This document shows, piece after piece, positions 1-9,101 of a stretch of DNA of 40,666 bases. Source of the stretch: Acidobacteriota bacterium (GTDB lineage: Bacteria; Acidobacteriota; Blastocatellia; Pyrinomonadales; Pyrinomonadaceae); contig JAOAPY010000050.1 of assembly GCA_025463135.1 (NCBI GenBank), forward strand, positions 1 to 40,666, written 5' to 3'. A model generated the notes under the pieces. It made no database searches. It was not told the DNA's origin and saw only the letters and a list, made by a program, of their open reading frames with translations. The position numbers and the translations under genes are program-made. Every line of letters starts with the position of its first letter. Positions within the stretch are counted from its first letter, which is position 1.

Positions 1-112
1 TACCACCTGCGGTAGCGGGTGGGTTGTCGTTGGAGCAGCAATAACGCCGAGAGGATCTGGTTTGCCCAGCGATCTTGTTCGGGAGCAGACCCACCCGCTA
101 CCGCAGGTGGTA
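1..112. repeat. Palindromic repeat with perfect 24-bp arms
   Basis: Positions 1-24 and 89-112 are exact reverse complements and enclose 64 bases with no gene. The arms contain the word CCACCTGCGGTAGCGGGTGG. The element may continue to the left of the window. It resembles a small non-autonomous palindromic element; no transposase gene is nearby. No second copy was noticed in this window. The rest of the stretch to 207 shows no gene. Confidence 0.8.
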
Positions 113-207
113 CTGACCTCATTGCCTAGTATCTCGCCGAGCAGTCCTTTCTTTCTCAGCAACACGCTAACGGAGCACTACTCTCAGTTGAGTGGATGGT
201 CTAATTT

Positions 208-1701
208 TCACGAGCCATTCAGTCGACGCGTACGAACGTAATCCGAGACGTGGTTGCCATAGCGTTCCATGAACGGCTGTCTGTAGTCTGTGCCGCGGAT
301 AACATGCCGGCATTCGGTCGTATCACAGATGCACTCGAACGCTTCCATGTGCTCGTCACAAAAGGTGGCATAGTCCATGGTAATTTCTTTGCCGGGCGTG
401 ATCTCAGTGCGCGCTACCAGATTGAGACCATCGAGCCAGGCGCTGGGATCGCAGGAATGGTTGATGGGCTTCCAGTGATCCGGGTCGTGACTCCAACTGA
501 CAAAAATCTCGTCGGTCAACGGATAGGCATACTGCGCAAACCACTGCTGCTGTTGCTCATTCCAGTTCTCCTTCACGTGCTTCCTGGTTACCAACACATG
601 TGGTTGCTCTTCGTAGGATTCAATGACCTCGCCCGCTTCGATGGTCTCTACGGCGTACATGCCATAGTGACTTTTGCTGTCGAGATACAGTTTCCATTTC
701 TTGTGCAGCCGGCTGTGACGTCTCAAAGCGGCCTTGATAATTTTTTCAAAGAACTCCCGGTGTCCCCACGCTTCCTGCATCAGGATAAGATCGGCGCTGC
801 CTGCTTCTTCCAGGGGATAGGCCACGTCACAGTTGGGATTGATCTCGAGCATGAATAGCTCGCCCTGCTCATTCATGCGAATGTCGCAGCGACCATAGCC
901 GGCGCCATTCAAGCCGATGAACAGCTTTTTGGACATGTCCTTCAGCCGCGTGTTGATGGCGGCATCATCGCTTTGCACACAAGTCATCGCCTCGTAGTCT
1001 TTCCACTTCAGGTCAAAATGTTTGAAGGATTCGCCGCTCGGGAAGCGAAATTCGACGGGTTGATAAGCAAAGGGCTCGAGTTCATTGTCCGCGTTTTCCA
1101 CTACCAGAACGGAAAACTCGCGGCCTTCTATGAACTCTTCGATCAGCGTGCCGCCAAAAGCGGAGATCATTTTCCCGGCCTCGACCCTCAATGCTTCGGG
1201 AGTTTCGACTCGCGATTCACGTGTCAGGCCGATGCTGCTATAGCTGTTGGGGTGTTTAGTGATTAAGGGAAATTTCAGAGAGGTCGCAGCCAGTTCAATA
1301 CTGTGGCTGTGGGCCGCGAATACATAGGCGGGAGCCTTGATACCCCAAAAGTGACAGACCCTTTTCATCATCTCTCGCGACGGCTCGTAGAAGTTTGAGG
1401 TTGCGCCGGTAAAGGGGACCTTCAATCTTTCCAGCGTCTGGACCACTTCAATACCAGGACGATCTTCATCCCAGGCGCCGTCGCACAAATTGATGAAGAC
1501 ATCAAAGCCGCGTCGCGAAAGCTCAACGACTTGCCGCACAGCTTTGGCCTTATCAATGCAGGCAGTCTCGCATTGATGCCCTTCGAGGTGACGAACCACA
1601 TCCGACAGCGGATCAAAATCTTTCATCGGACTATCAGAGTTTTCGTAGGAAGGATCAAGGATGCAGATTTTCACAGGGGGCTTACCTCGAGGCAATCGCA
1701 A
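208..1701 (-). CDS. ATP-grasp / SET-domain fusion protein
   Basis: A 497-residue protein in two parts. Residues 10 to about 325 resemble D-Ala-D-Ala ligase-type ATP-grasp enzymes: IEEFIEGREFSV, then GYGRCDIRMNE and the metal-binding stretch LEINPN near residue 285. ATP-grasp enzymes join a carboxylate to an amine through an acyl phosphate. Residues 333-497 form a SET domain: NHSCDP at 414-419, GKEITMDY ending at 443, and a post-SET cluster CICDTTEC at 457-464. With Cys417 this cluster could bind zinc. SET domains usually methylate protein lysines with SAM. The sequence shows the fusion; the substrate is unknown. One hypothesis is an enzyme that ligates and then methylates a peptide or amino acid. 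A GTG at codon 10 (VKICILDP) is an alternative start. The gene is divergent from recQ. Confidence 0.85.
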   Translation of the reverse strand: MRLPRGKPPVKICILDPSYENSDSPMKDFDPLSDVVRHLEGHQCETACIDKAKAVRQVVELSRRGFDVFINLCDGAWDEDRPGIEVVQTLERLKVPFTGATSNFYEPSREMMKRVCHFWGIKAPAYVFAAHSHSIELAATSLKFPLITKHPNSYSSIGLTRESRVETPEALRVEAGKMISAFGGTLIEEFIEGREFSVLVVENADNELEPFAYQPVEFRFPSGESFKHFDLKWKDYEAMTCVQSDDAAINTRLKDMSKKLFIGLNGAGYGRCDIRMNEQGELFMLEINPNCDVAYPLEEAGSADLILMQEAWGHREFFEKIIKAALRRHSRLHKKWKLYLDSKSHYGMYAVETIEAGEVIESYEEQPHVLVTRKHVKENWNEQQQQWFAQYAYPLTDEIFVSWSHDPDHWKPINHSCDPSAWLDGLNLVARTEITPGKEITMDYATFCDEHMEAFECICDTTECRHVIRGTDYRQPFMERYGNHVSDYVRTRRLNGS

Positions 1702-1815
1702 TCGTTCGAACAGTGTTGAATATATATCACGAAAGTGCGCACAAAGATCGACGACTTGTGATTTATATATCGTCGTACTTGAAACATCAGATCTTAATCT
1801 TTAGACTCCCGGCGT
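1702..1815. promoter_or_regulatory. Divergent intergenic promoter region
   Basis: This AT-rich 114-bp gap between two divergent genes must hold both promoters. It contains an imperfect dyad, ATATATATCAC near 1720-1730 against GTGATTTATATAT near 1758-1770. The right arm also lies in a second palindrome, CGACGA...TCGTCG. These could be operator or promoter elements; no -35/-10 pair is convincing enough to place. Confidence 0.4.
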
Positions 1816-4089
1816 ATGCCCACGATTGCTGACGCCCTCATCTCCCTGCGCGAGCATTTCGGCTTTGAGGGTTTCCGCGCCGGCCAGACGGAAGTCATCA
1901 GCGCAATCCTCGAAGGGAAGGATGCTGTCGTAGTCATGCCCACGGGCAGCGGCAAGTCGCTCTGCTATCAATTGCCCGCGATGATGTTGAGTGGCGCGAC
2001 GTTGGTTGTCTCTCCGCTCATCGCCTTGATGAAGGACCAGGTGGATGCCTTACGCGCGCGTAACCTGCCCGCCACTTTTATCAACAGCTCAATCACGCCG
2101 GCCGAACAGCACGCGCGTATCGACGCGTTGCGGCGGGGCGAATTGAAACTCGTTTATGTGGCCCCTGAACGGTTCCGCAGCGGCCGCTTTGTCGAGGCCT
2201 TACAGCGCGCCGGGATCTCTCTTTTTGCCGTTGACGAAGCACATTGCATCTCGACTTGGGGACACGACTTTCGCCCTGACTATCTCAAGCTAAAGGCGGC
2301 AATCAAAGCGCTTGGCAGCGTGCAGACACTGGCCCTGACCGCGACGGCGACGCCCTATGTGCGGTCGGACATTATTCAACAACTGGGCCTGGTCGCGCCT
2401 CCTACGTTTGTCAGCGGATTCGACCGGCCGAATCTCTCGATCGAAGTCATTCATACCGAAAGGGAACTGGAAAAGATTGCGCACATCAAGCGGCTGGCCC
2501 TCACGCATAAAGGATCGGGAATCATTTACGCCTCAACACGCAAAGCGGTCGAACAGGTCGCCACCAACCTGCAGTGGCAGGGATTGAGTGTGGCCGCTTA
2601 TCACGCGGGTATGGGCGACGGCGTACGCATCAAGGCGCAGGAAGACTTCATGTCGGGGCGCGCGCAGATGATCGTGGCTACTAATGCTTTTGGCATGGGC
2701 ATCGACAAACCGGACATTCGTTTTGTCGCGCACTATCAAATGCCCGGGTCAATCGAAGCCTACTATCAGGAGATTGGGCGCGCCGGTCGTGACGATTTAC
2801 CTTCGGACTGTGTCCTGCTCTTCAACTATGCCGACAAGAACACGCACGACTTTTTTATTGAAGGCTCGTATCCGGATCGGCAAACGATTCAAAGCGTCTA
2901 TGACTCACTAATCTCGACGCGACTGCAACGTATCGAGCTTTCCACCAAAGAGATCGCGCAACGTTCCGGCGCCGGCAACGAGATGGCCGTCAACTCTGCG
3001 CTCTATTTGCTCGAACGAGCCGGACACATTCAAAGAGTTGCCTCAACCGATAACCAGCGACGCGTTCGCAGCGTAGTCTTACTGGATTCCGAGCCGGCGA
3101 AGCTGCGCGTTAATCCCAACGATGTCGCTGGACGGGCGGCGTTGGAGCGGCGCAAGCTGCGCGAGATTCTCAACTTCTGTTATACGGACTATTGCTTTCG
3201 CGCGCACATTCTGGATTATTTCGGGGATCGGCATCACGCTCGGCAGTGCGGCACGTGTGGAAACTGCGCTCCACGTTCTTATTCCGGCAGCCTGCCGTCG
3301 CTGAATGACTCCTTAAAGAGAACCCCCGCGGGCAAAGCCGCTCGTAAAGGTCGTAGCGGATCGCTGGAGTTAGTGGTCCCGAGAGAGATTACCGACGACG
3401 AACTGTTGCGCGTGCGCAAAATTCTGGCCTGCGCCGCGCGCATGAAGGGGCGCTTTGGCAAGAATGTCCTGGCCTCAACCCTGCGCGGCTCGGCAGCGAA
3501 GAACGTGATGCAGGCCCGTTTGAACGAGCTTTCCACTTACGGATTGTTGAACGATCTGAAGCAGGACGACATCCTGCTTTACGTCGATGCCCTGATCTTG
3601 GCGCGCTGTTTACGAATCACGCCTGGCGAATACCCCATGGTATTAATTACGGAGTTGGGAGAGTCGGTGATGCGTGAGCGTGAGCGAGTGGAACTGACGC
3701 TGCCCGCGGGTGGCCGGCCCGTCGCCGTAGTGGAACTGCTCGCGAGCACCGGCGAACTCGTAAACGTTCCCAGCAAAACGATGTTGGAGACCTACGAACT
3801 CTACCGGCGAGGGATCTCGGTGGCGGACATCGCGAGCCAACGCAATTGCACGGCGCGCACGATCGAAGGCCATCTCGCCGATTGCGTTCGCGCCGGGCTC
3901 GACATTGACATCTCGCACTTTGTTTCAGAGAGTGAGCGCTTGTTGATTCAAAAGGCGGTCGCGGAACACGGCGCCGATAAGTTGAGGCCGCTGCGCGATG
4001 CCTTGCCCGAAAGCATCAGCTATACGATGATTCGTTTCGTCATCGCCGAACTACAGCAAGCGGGAAAACTGGAAAGCCAACCGGAATGA
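1816..4089 (+). CDS. recQ: RecQ-type ATP-dependent DNA helicase
   Basis: A 757-residue superfamily 2 helicase that unwinds DNA 3'-5' in recombination and repair. Walker A is MPTGSGKSLCYQ at residues 41-52, and the DEAH box lies in VDEAHCISTWGHDFRPDY (DEAH 140-143). Motif VI is in YYQEIGRAGRDD. The RecQ-specific zinc region begins with CYTDYC near residue 454 and ends with CGTCGNC near 478-484. A winged-helix RQC region follows. The last 120 residues contain a helix-turn-helix stretch (GISVADIASQRNCTARTIEGH) of the kind seen at the C-terminus of some Bacillus-type RecQ proteins. No HRDC domain is obvious. It starts at ATG with no clear Shine-Dalgarno sequence. Confidence 0.93.
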   Translation: MPTIADALISLREHFGFEGFRAGQTEVISAILEGKDAVVVMPTGSGKSLCYQLPAMMLSGATLVVSPLIALMKDQVDALRARNLPATFINSSITPAEQHARIDALRRGELKLVYVAPERFRSGRFVEALQRAGISLFAVDEAHCISTWGHDFRPDYLKLKAAIKALGSVQTLALTATATPYVRSDIIQQLGLVAPPTFVSGFDRPNLSIEVIHTERELEKIAHIKRLALTHKGSGIIYASTRKAVEQVATNLQWQGLSVAAYHAGMGDGVRIKAQEDFMSGRAQMIVATNAFGMGIDKPDIRFVAHYQMPGSIEAYYQEIGRAGRDDLPSDCVLLFNYADKNTHDFFIEGSYPDRQTIQSVYDSLISTRLQRIELSTKEIAQRSGAGNEMAVNSALYLLERAGHIQRVASTDNQRRVRSVVLLDSEPAKLRVNPNDVAGRAALERRKLREILNFCYTDYCFRAHILDYFGDRHHARQCGTCGNCAPRSYSGSLPSLNDSLKRTPAGKAARKGRSGSLELVVPREITDDELLRVRKILACAARMKGRFGKNVLASTLRGSAAKNVMQARLNELSTYGLLNDLKQDDILLYVDALILARCLRITPGEYPMVLITELGESVMRERERVELTLPAGGRPVAVVELLASTGELVNVPSKTMLETYELYRRGISVADIASQRNCTARTIEGHLADCVRAGLDIDISHFVSESERLLIQKAVAEHGADKLRPLRDALPESISYTMIRFVIAELQQAGKLESQPE

Positions 4090-4344
4090 GTTTCGCTACC
4101 TCCGATCTTCAGGCCCGGAGGGACGTAATGTTTATAGAACCGGAATCCCAAACCACTTTAAAGCGCCGGAGGAGCGAAATATTTCGTTTCGCTAAGAGGC
4201 ACATCGCGCTCTTCCGGAGCTATACAATTCTTTCTGCTACCTGAGCTATAAACATTTGGCCGCTCTGCGGCCAGGCAAGTTTTATGGTTACCAATCTAAA
4301 CACCCTGCACAAAGCTCGTAAACATCTGACTCAGCGAGGATCCC
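4090..4344. repeat. Intergenic stretch with palindromic CCGGAGGAGCG repeat
   Basis: No gene is seen. The stretch contains the words GTAATGTTTATAGAA and CCGGAGGAGCGAAAT, with a complementary GCTCTTCCGGAGC further on. Close relatives of both words occur at 14806-14900, so this is a dispersed palindromic repeat family. It follows the recQ stop and could fold as a terminator. Confidence 0.5.
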
Positions 4345-6687
4345 TTGACGCAAATTTCCCCCACTAAAGCTCAAAAGAATTCACAAATGCTTGCCGGCTT
4401 CGAGCTGTTTCTGATCAGCACCGTGATCTTATTTCTCGAACTGGCTGCCATTCGCTGGTTTCCCGCTCACGTGTTGTACCTGACCTTCTTTACAAACATA
4501 GTATTGCTGGCATGTTTCCTGGGCATGTCGGTAGGTTGTCTGGCCGCCAGCCATCGGCGCAATTATTTGAAGTGGACGCCATTGTTGCTGGCCGTGGCGC
4601 TGCTGGGTGCACTGTTTGTGGAAATAAGCAGCGGCTCGTTTGTAAAGTTTCTGGATGTCGGTCACCAGGCCTCGCCACAACTGGTGTTTTTCGGCACTGA
4701 ATATCACAGTCAGGATCTCTCTCGTTATGCAGTGCCGGTCGAGGCCTTGTGCGGGTTCTTTTTTCTGATCATTGCATTGGCGCTGATTGGGCCCGGCCAG
4801 GAACTGGGTCGAGCACTCAACCGCTGGACCAATCGGGTGCAGGCCTACAGCATAAACATCAGCGGCAGCATCGTTGGCATTCTGTTGTTTGCGCTTTGTT
4901 CGAGGTTGCAGCTTTCACCGTTGTGGTGGTTTTCGCTGGTGGCGCTCGGGCTGGCCTATTTTCTTTTCATTTCACCGCGGCGGTACTTTAGCAAGCTCTT
5001 TGGACCAGGTCTGCTCGCCTTCTTTTTGCTGATCGCGATGGTGAGTCTGGCGGCCTATACCCCAGTCCATAACAACTATGAAGGGCAACGCGAAGCACAG
5101 CATTTCTGGTCGCCCTACTACCGCATCGATTTCAAGCAGAAAGACCTTTCGTTGTCGGTGAATCTGATCTATCACCAGCAAATGGTTTCACGTAATGAGG
5201 TGTTTCCGGCTTACGCCCTGCCGCATTTGCTGAACCGGGACAGCGGCCGTCCGGCTTTCAAGGATGTGATGATCATCGGCGCCGGATCGGGCAATGATGT
5301 CAGTCGGGCCCTGCAATGGGGCGCGGATCATGTGGATGCCGTCGAGATCGATCCGGCCATCTACGGGCTGGGACGACAGTATCATCCGGATCGTCCCTAC
5401 CAGGATTCGCGCGTGCAGATTCATCTGGATGATGGTCGTAATTTTTTGCGAGCGACGGAACGTAAATACGATCTGATTGTTTACGCGCTGGTGGATTCAC
5501 TGGTGTTGCACAGCGGTTACAGCAATATCAGACTCGAAAGTTACCTGTTCACGAAGCAGGCGTTCGCGGATGTGAAACGGCACTTGAAGCCCGGTGGCAC
5601 ATTTGTGATCTACAACTATTTTCGCCAGGGCTGGTTGGCCGCGCGTTTACAAAACGGGTTGGAAGAAGTCTTCGGGGCAGGGAATTCGCTCGTCCTAACC
5701 TTGCCATATCGCAAGGTCATTGAGCCTGAGACTGCGACCTTCGGAGACTTCACTGTCTTCTTCGCCGGAGACACGAACGCCTTGCGAACCGCCTTCAGCA
5801 AGCAGCCTGAATATTTTCTCCGCAAGGATCAGCCGCCCGGGCCTGCCTCGCCGAATGGATTCTTGAATGCAGCACCGACGGATTTCGCGCAGGCTGTCGC
5901 CCAGGGCAAGCAGGATCAATCTGCCTGGCAGCGATTTGGACTCGCAACTGTGGCGCCCGTGGCCGGTGGAATACGCACGGCAACCGACAACTGGCCCTTT
6001 CTTTATTTGCGCAGTCCGATGATCCCTACCCTGAGCCTGCGCGGCATGCTCATCATGGGCGTTCTGGCCCTGTTGCTGATTGTCGTGTTTCTGCCGCGAC
6101 GAAAGGGCGCGGATCAGAGCGTCAGTGCAAGTGGTCCTCTTAACCTGCAAATGTTTTTTCTGGGCGCTGGTTTCATGCTCGTCGAAACCAAGGCCGTCGT
6201 TTCGATGGCGCTGTTGTTTGGCAGCACCTGGGTCGTTAACTCGGTGGTGTTTTTCGCCGTGCTGGTAATGATCCTGTTGGCGAGTCTCTTCACGTTAAAG
6301 TCAAAGAGCCCCAGGTTGGGACTTTACTATGCAGGCCTATTCGTGGCGCTCTTGCTGAACGTTTTGATTCCGCTCGATTTCTTTTTGGGGATCAGCCGCA
6401 CGCTGCAGGTAACGGGAGCTTGCCTATTGGTCTTCGCACCGATTTTGTTTGCTGGTCTGATCTTCGCGGCCCTGTTCAAGAGTACGGCGGAACCTGATCG
6501 CGCGTTCGGCTTTAACATTGCCGGCGCCATGATTGGCGGACTGGCGGAATACAGTTCGATGCTGCTGGGGTTTCAATACGTAGTGCTGGTGGCGTTGCTG
6601 TTCTATGCCCTGTCGGCGCTGGGTCTGCGACGAGCAAAAAGCGCGGCCGTCTCCGACGAGCTACCCGGCGAAGCGCTGCCGGATTAA
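4345..6687 (+). CDS. Membrane protein with spermidine-synthase-like SAM domain
   Basis: A 780-residue protein. Several membrane segments fill residues 15-230. A Rossmann domain of the spermidine synthase/methyltransferase type lies at about 270-470: IIGAGSGND near 310, VDAVEIDPAIYGLG, and LDDGRNFLRATERKYDLI. A second membrane block occupies about 570-770. This is the known layout of large spermidine-synthase-like membrane proteins, whose substrate is generally unknown. The SAM-binding glycine loop and the acidic EID residue are present, so binding of SAM or decarboxylated SAM is plausible. Real polyamine synthesis is not shown. The start is a TTG preceded by AGCGAGGA. It lies 335 bp upstream of the NRPS genes on the same strand, but the gap argues against one operon. 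Confidence 0.8.
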   Translation: MTQISPTKAQKNSQMLAGFELFLISTVILFLELAAIRWFPAHVLYLTFFTNIVLLACFLGMSVGCLAASHRRNYLKWTPLLLAVALLGALFVEISSGSFVKFLDVGHQASPQLVFFGTEYHSQDLSRYAVPVEALCGFFFLIIALALIGPGQELGRALNRWTNRVQAYSINISGSIVGILLFALCSRLQLSPLWWFSLVALGLAYFLFISPRRYFSKLFGPGLLAFFLLIAMVSLAAYTPVHNNYEGQREAQHFWSPYYRIDFKQKDLSLSVNLIYHQQMVSRNEVFPAYALPHLLNRDSGRPAFKDVMIIGAGSGNDVSRALQWGADHVDAVEIDPAIYGLGRQYHPDRPYQDSRVQIHLDDGRNFLRATERKYDLIVYALVDSLVLHSGYSNIRLESYLFTKQAFADVKRHLKPGGTFVIYNYFRQGWLAARLQNGLEEVFGAGNSLVLTLPYRKVIEPETATFGDFTVFFAGDTNALRTAFSKQPEYFLRKDQPPGPASPNGFLNAAPTDFAQAVAQGKQDQSAWQRFGLATVAPVAGGIRTATDNWPFLYLRSPMIPTLSLRGMLIMGVLALLLIVVFLPRRKGADQSVSASGPLNLQMFFLGAGFMLVETKAVVSMALLFGSTWVVNSVVFFAVLVMILLASLFTLKSKSPRLGLYYAGLFVALLLNVLIPLDFFLGISRTLQVTGACLLVFAPILFAGLIFAALFKSTAEPDRAFGFNIAGAMIGGLAEYSSMLLGFQYVVLVALLFYALSALGLRRAKSAAVSDELPGEALPD

Positions 6688-7023
6688 TTGCACGCCTGGG
6701 ACCGCGTGCATCCTGCGTGCCGACGTTCCGTTAGTAGCCCTCCGATGATGTAAAACACTATTCACCCACCGTTAGCGCGCCGGAGGAGTGCGGTCCAGGG
6801 GTTGTCGTACAGGTTATCCGCATTTCCAGATCCACGGCATTCGCCAATCCTTTATCCCGCCTTCACTGGAATTTTATGCGCATCCAGGCTACGACCTGCG
6901 TCAATTCCCTGGGCTTTCCACGGGAAATCCTTTCCTATTACTCCTTTAGCCTCTTAGTGAGAAGATTTTTACTCGCCGCGTAGGAAGAACAAACATTCAG
7001 GGAGCCATTTCTGATTCACTACT
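6688..7023. other. Intergenic region upstream of the NRPS genes
   Basis: A 336-bp stretch without a gene. Just after the previous stop, GCACGC and GCGTGC form a short hairpin (about 6688-6710) that may act as a terminator. A CCTCCG/CGGAGG palindrome follows at about 6740-6786, related in sequence to the 4090-4344 repeat. The remainder probably carries the NRPS promoter; no confident -35/-10 pair is visible. Confidence 0.45.
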
Positions 7024-8943
7024 ATGTCTAATCCATTCACTTCGTTAAGGGCCTCTTACAAAGACAATGGTCCCCAGGTTTCTCGCGGCGTACGGCGTCA
7101 ATTCACTAAGAGTCGCGCTACGCCGAAAGAGTTACTGATTACGCAAATGTTCGCTGATAGGGCGATGAGCGCACCCGAAAGTACGGCGCTAAAAGCCGGA
7201 GCCCGGTCTCTGACGTATGCAGAGTTGGACCGGACGGCCAACCGCCTGGCTCACTACCTGATTGAATGCGCCGTTGGTCCCGAGTCCATCGTCGCAATTT
7301 GTCTGGACCGCTCACTGGACTCAGTGATCTGCGCGCTCGCCGTCCTGAAAGCTGGGGGAGCCTATCTTCCGATCGACCCCGCATATCCAGGCGAACGGCT
7401 CGCTTTCATGCTCAATGATGCTCAGCCAACTGTCGTGCTTACGAAACAGGAAACATCCGCGCAACTGACCACCGGCGCCTGGCGCGTCTTAGAGATAGAC
7501 CGCGAGGCTACTGTCATTGAACGCTATTCAGCTGAAGCGCCGCTCAATAGATCAACCTCTGAAGATCTGGCCTATGTTATTTACACTTCAGGATCGACAG
7601 GTGAGCCAAAGGGCGTGGAGATCACGCACGGCAGCCTGATGAACTTGATTTCGTGGCATCAGCAGGCCTTCGACGTTACGAGGGCCGACCGCGCAAGTCA
7701 CCTCGCTGCCGTCGGGTTCGACGCTTCGGTTTGGGAAACATGGCCCTACCTGGCGGCCGGAGCAAGTCTGCATTTGCCGGATGAGGACACGCGAGTTTCG
7801 CCTGAGCACCTGCGTGACTGGCTGGTGGCCGAAGGGATCACCATCAGTTTTCTGCCAACCGTGTTGGCTGAACGAGCGATGACTCTGGATTGGCCGGAGA
7901 ATATCGCCTTGCGCTTCCTGCTAACCGGCGCCGACACTTTGCATAGCTATCCGCCGGCCGGCCTACCCTTCGCGGTAATTAATAACTATGGTCCAACCGA
8001 GTGTACCGTGGTCTCGACCTCAGGCACGGTCGAACACGGAGTCTGCCGCGATGTTCTGCCAACAATCGGTCTGCCCATCGCGAATACGAAAATCTACATC
8101 CTCGATGAGCAGCAGCGACAGGTCTCGGAAGGTTCGGCCGGCGAACTCTATATCGGCGGCGCCGGAGTTGCTCGAGGTTACTTGAATCGTCCGGATTTGA
8201 CGGCGGAAAAGTTTATTGAGAATCCTTTTAGTCTTCCTTTTGATAAGGATGGCAACGCACGTCTGTACCGGACGGGTGACATCGCCCAATTCCTTCCCAA
8301 TGGTGAGATCGCATACCTGGGGCGCGTCGACGATCAGATCAAGGTGATGGGCTATCGCATCGAGCCCAACGAGATTGTGGCCGTGCTGAATCGTCATGCG
8401 GAAGTACAGGAGAGTGTCGTTGTAGCGCGCGACATCGTCTGTAGCGAGCGACAACTGGCCGCCTACGTCGTCCTGAAAAGCGAAGCGCAATTGACAGCTG
8501 AGGATCTACGGGGCTTTCTGCGCGCCGAATTGCCCGATTACATGGTGCCCTCGATTTTTGTACGTCTCGATTCGCTGCCGACGACTCGCAACGGCAAAGT
8601 CGATAAGAAATCGCTGCCCGCGCCCGTTGCGGAGAATACCTTATGGGACGAGGTGTTCACGGGCCCGCGCACGCCCCTGGAAGAGCGACTGGCGATTATG
8701 CTTTCCACTCTGCTGGGGATCGAAGCGGTCAGTGTCCACGATAATTTCTTCCTGCTCGGCGGGCATTCATTGCTGGGCACACAGCTCATCGGACAGATTC
8801 GCGGAGCCTTCGGAGTCGACCTGGCTTTACGTTCGCTCTTTGACGCGCCGACCATCGCGGAACTGGCTCAGGAAGTCGAGAGATTACTGCTCGCTCGAGT
8901 TCAAGCGATGAGTGAGGACGAGGTATTGCAGTTATTAACGTAA
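7024..8943 (+). CDS. NRPS adenylation-carrier didomain, predicted leucine-activating
   Basis: A 639-residue free-standing A-PCP protein. It activates an amino acid as its adenylate and loads it on its own carrier arm. A motifs: YTSGSTGEPKG near residue 186, NYGPTE near 320, YRTGD near 414, and the catalytic Lys in NGKVDKK near 522. Aligned by eye to GrsA, the pocket residues read D-A-W-F-L-G-N-V-V plus K, the published leucine code. The carrier motif is LGGHSLLG with the phosphopantetheine Ser at 582. There is no C domain and no TE. An A-PCP followed by a P450 is the arrangement used elsewhere to beta-hydroxylate a tethered amino acid (for example NovH/NovI or NikP1/NikQ). Beta-hydroxyleucine is therefore the inferred product. 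Confidence 0.92.
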   Translation: MSNPFTSLRASYKDNGPQVSRGVRRQFTKSRATPKELLITQMFADRAMSAPESTALKAGARSLTYAELDRTANRLAHYLIECAVGPESIVAICLDRSLDSVICALAVLKAGGAYLPIDPAYPGERLAFMLNDAQPTVVLTKQETSAQLTTGAWRVLEIDREATVIERYSAEAPLNRSTSEDLAYVIYTSGSTGEPKGVEITHGSLMNLISWHQQAFDVTRADRASHLAAVGFDASVWETWPYLAAGASLHLPDEDTRVSPEHLRDWLVAEGITISFLPTVLAERAMTLDWPENIALRFLLTGADTLHSYPPAGLPFAVINNYGPTECTVVSTSGTVEHGVCRDVLPTIGLPIANTKIYILDEQQRQVSEGSAGELYIGGAGVARGYLNRPDLTAEKFIENPFSLPFDKDGNARLYRTGDIAQFLPNGEIAYLGRVDDQIKVMGYRIEPNEIVAVLNRHAEVQESVVVARDIVCSERQLAAYVVLKSEAQLTAEDLRGFLRAELPDYMVPSIFVRLDSLPTTRNGKVDKKSLPAPVAENTLWDEVFTGPRTPLEERLAIMLSTLLGIEAVSVHDNFFLLGGHSLLGTQLIGQIRGAFGVDLALRSLFDAPTIAELAQEVERLLLARVQAMSEDEVLQLLT

Positions 8944-9101
8944 GAACAAATCCATTTTCCATTTGAGATTTCTCATTTGACATTTTTTATTGATGGCCCA
9001 GTCTTACCAGTAAGTCGCGAGTCGTTCCGGAAATCAAATGGTCAATGAGAAATGACAAATAGTGACAAATGCCAAATGGGAAATGATGTCTAACCACAAA
9101 T
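8944..9101. repeat. AT-rich inverted words between NRPS and P450
   Basis: This spacer has the words TTTCCATTTGAGA and TTTCTCATTTGACA on the left. Their near-complements AATGAGAAATGACAAAT and CCAAATGGGAAATG lie on the right. Together they form a loose inverted repeat of about 130 bp. No ORF is present. It separates two genes that appear to act together and looks like a small repeat insertion. Confidence 0.55.

Noticed and set aside
250-858. Plus-strand frame of about 200 codons opposite the ATP-grasp/SET gene
   Set aside because: The opposite strand has unambiguous SET and ATP-grasp motifs; this frame has none.
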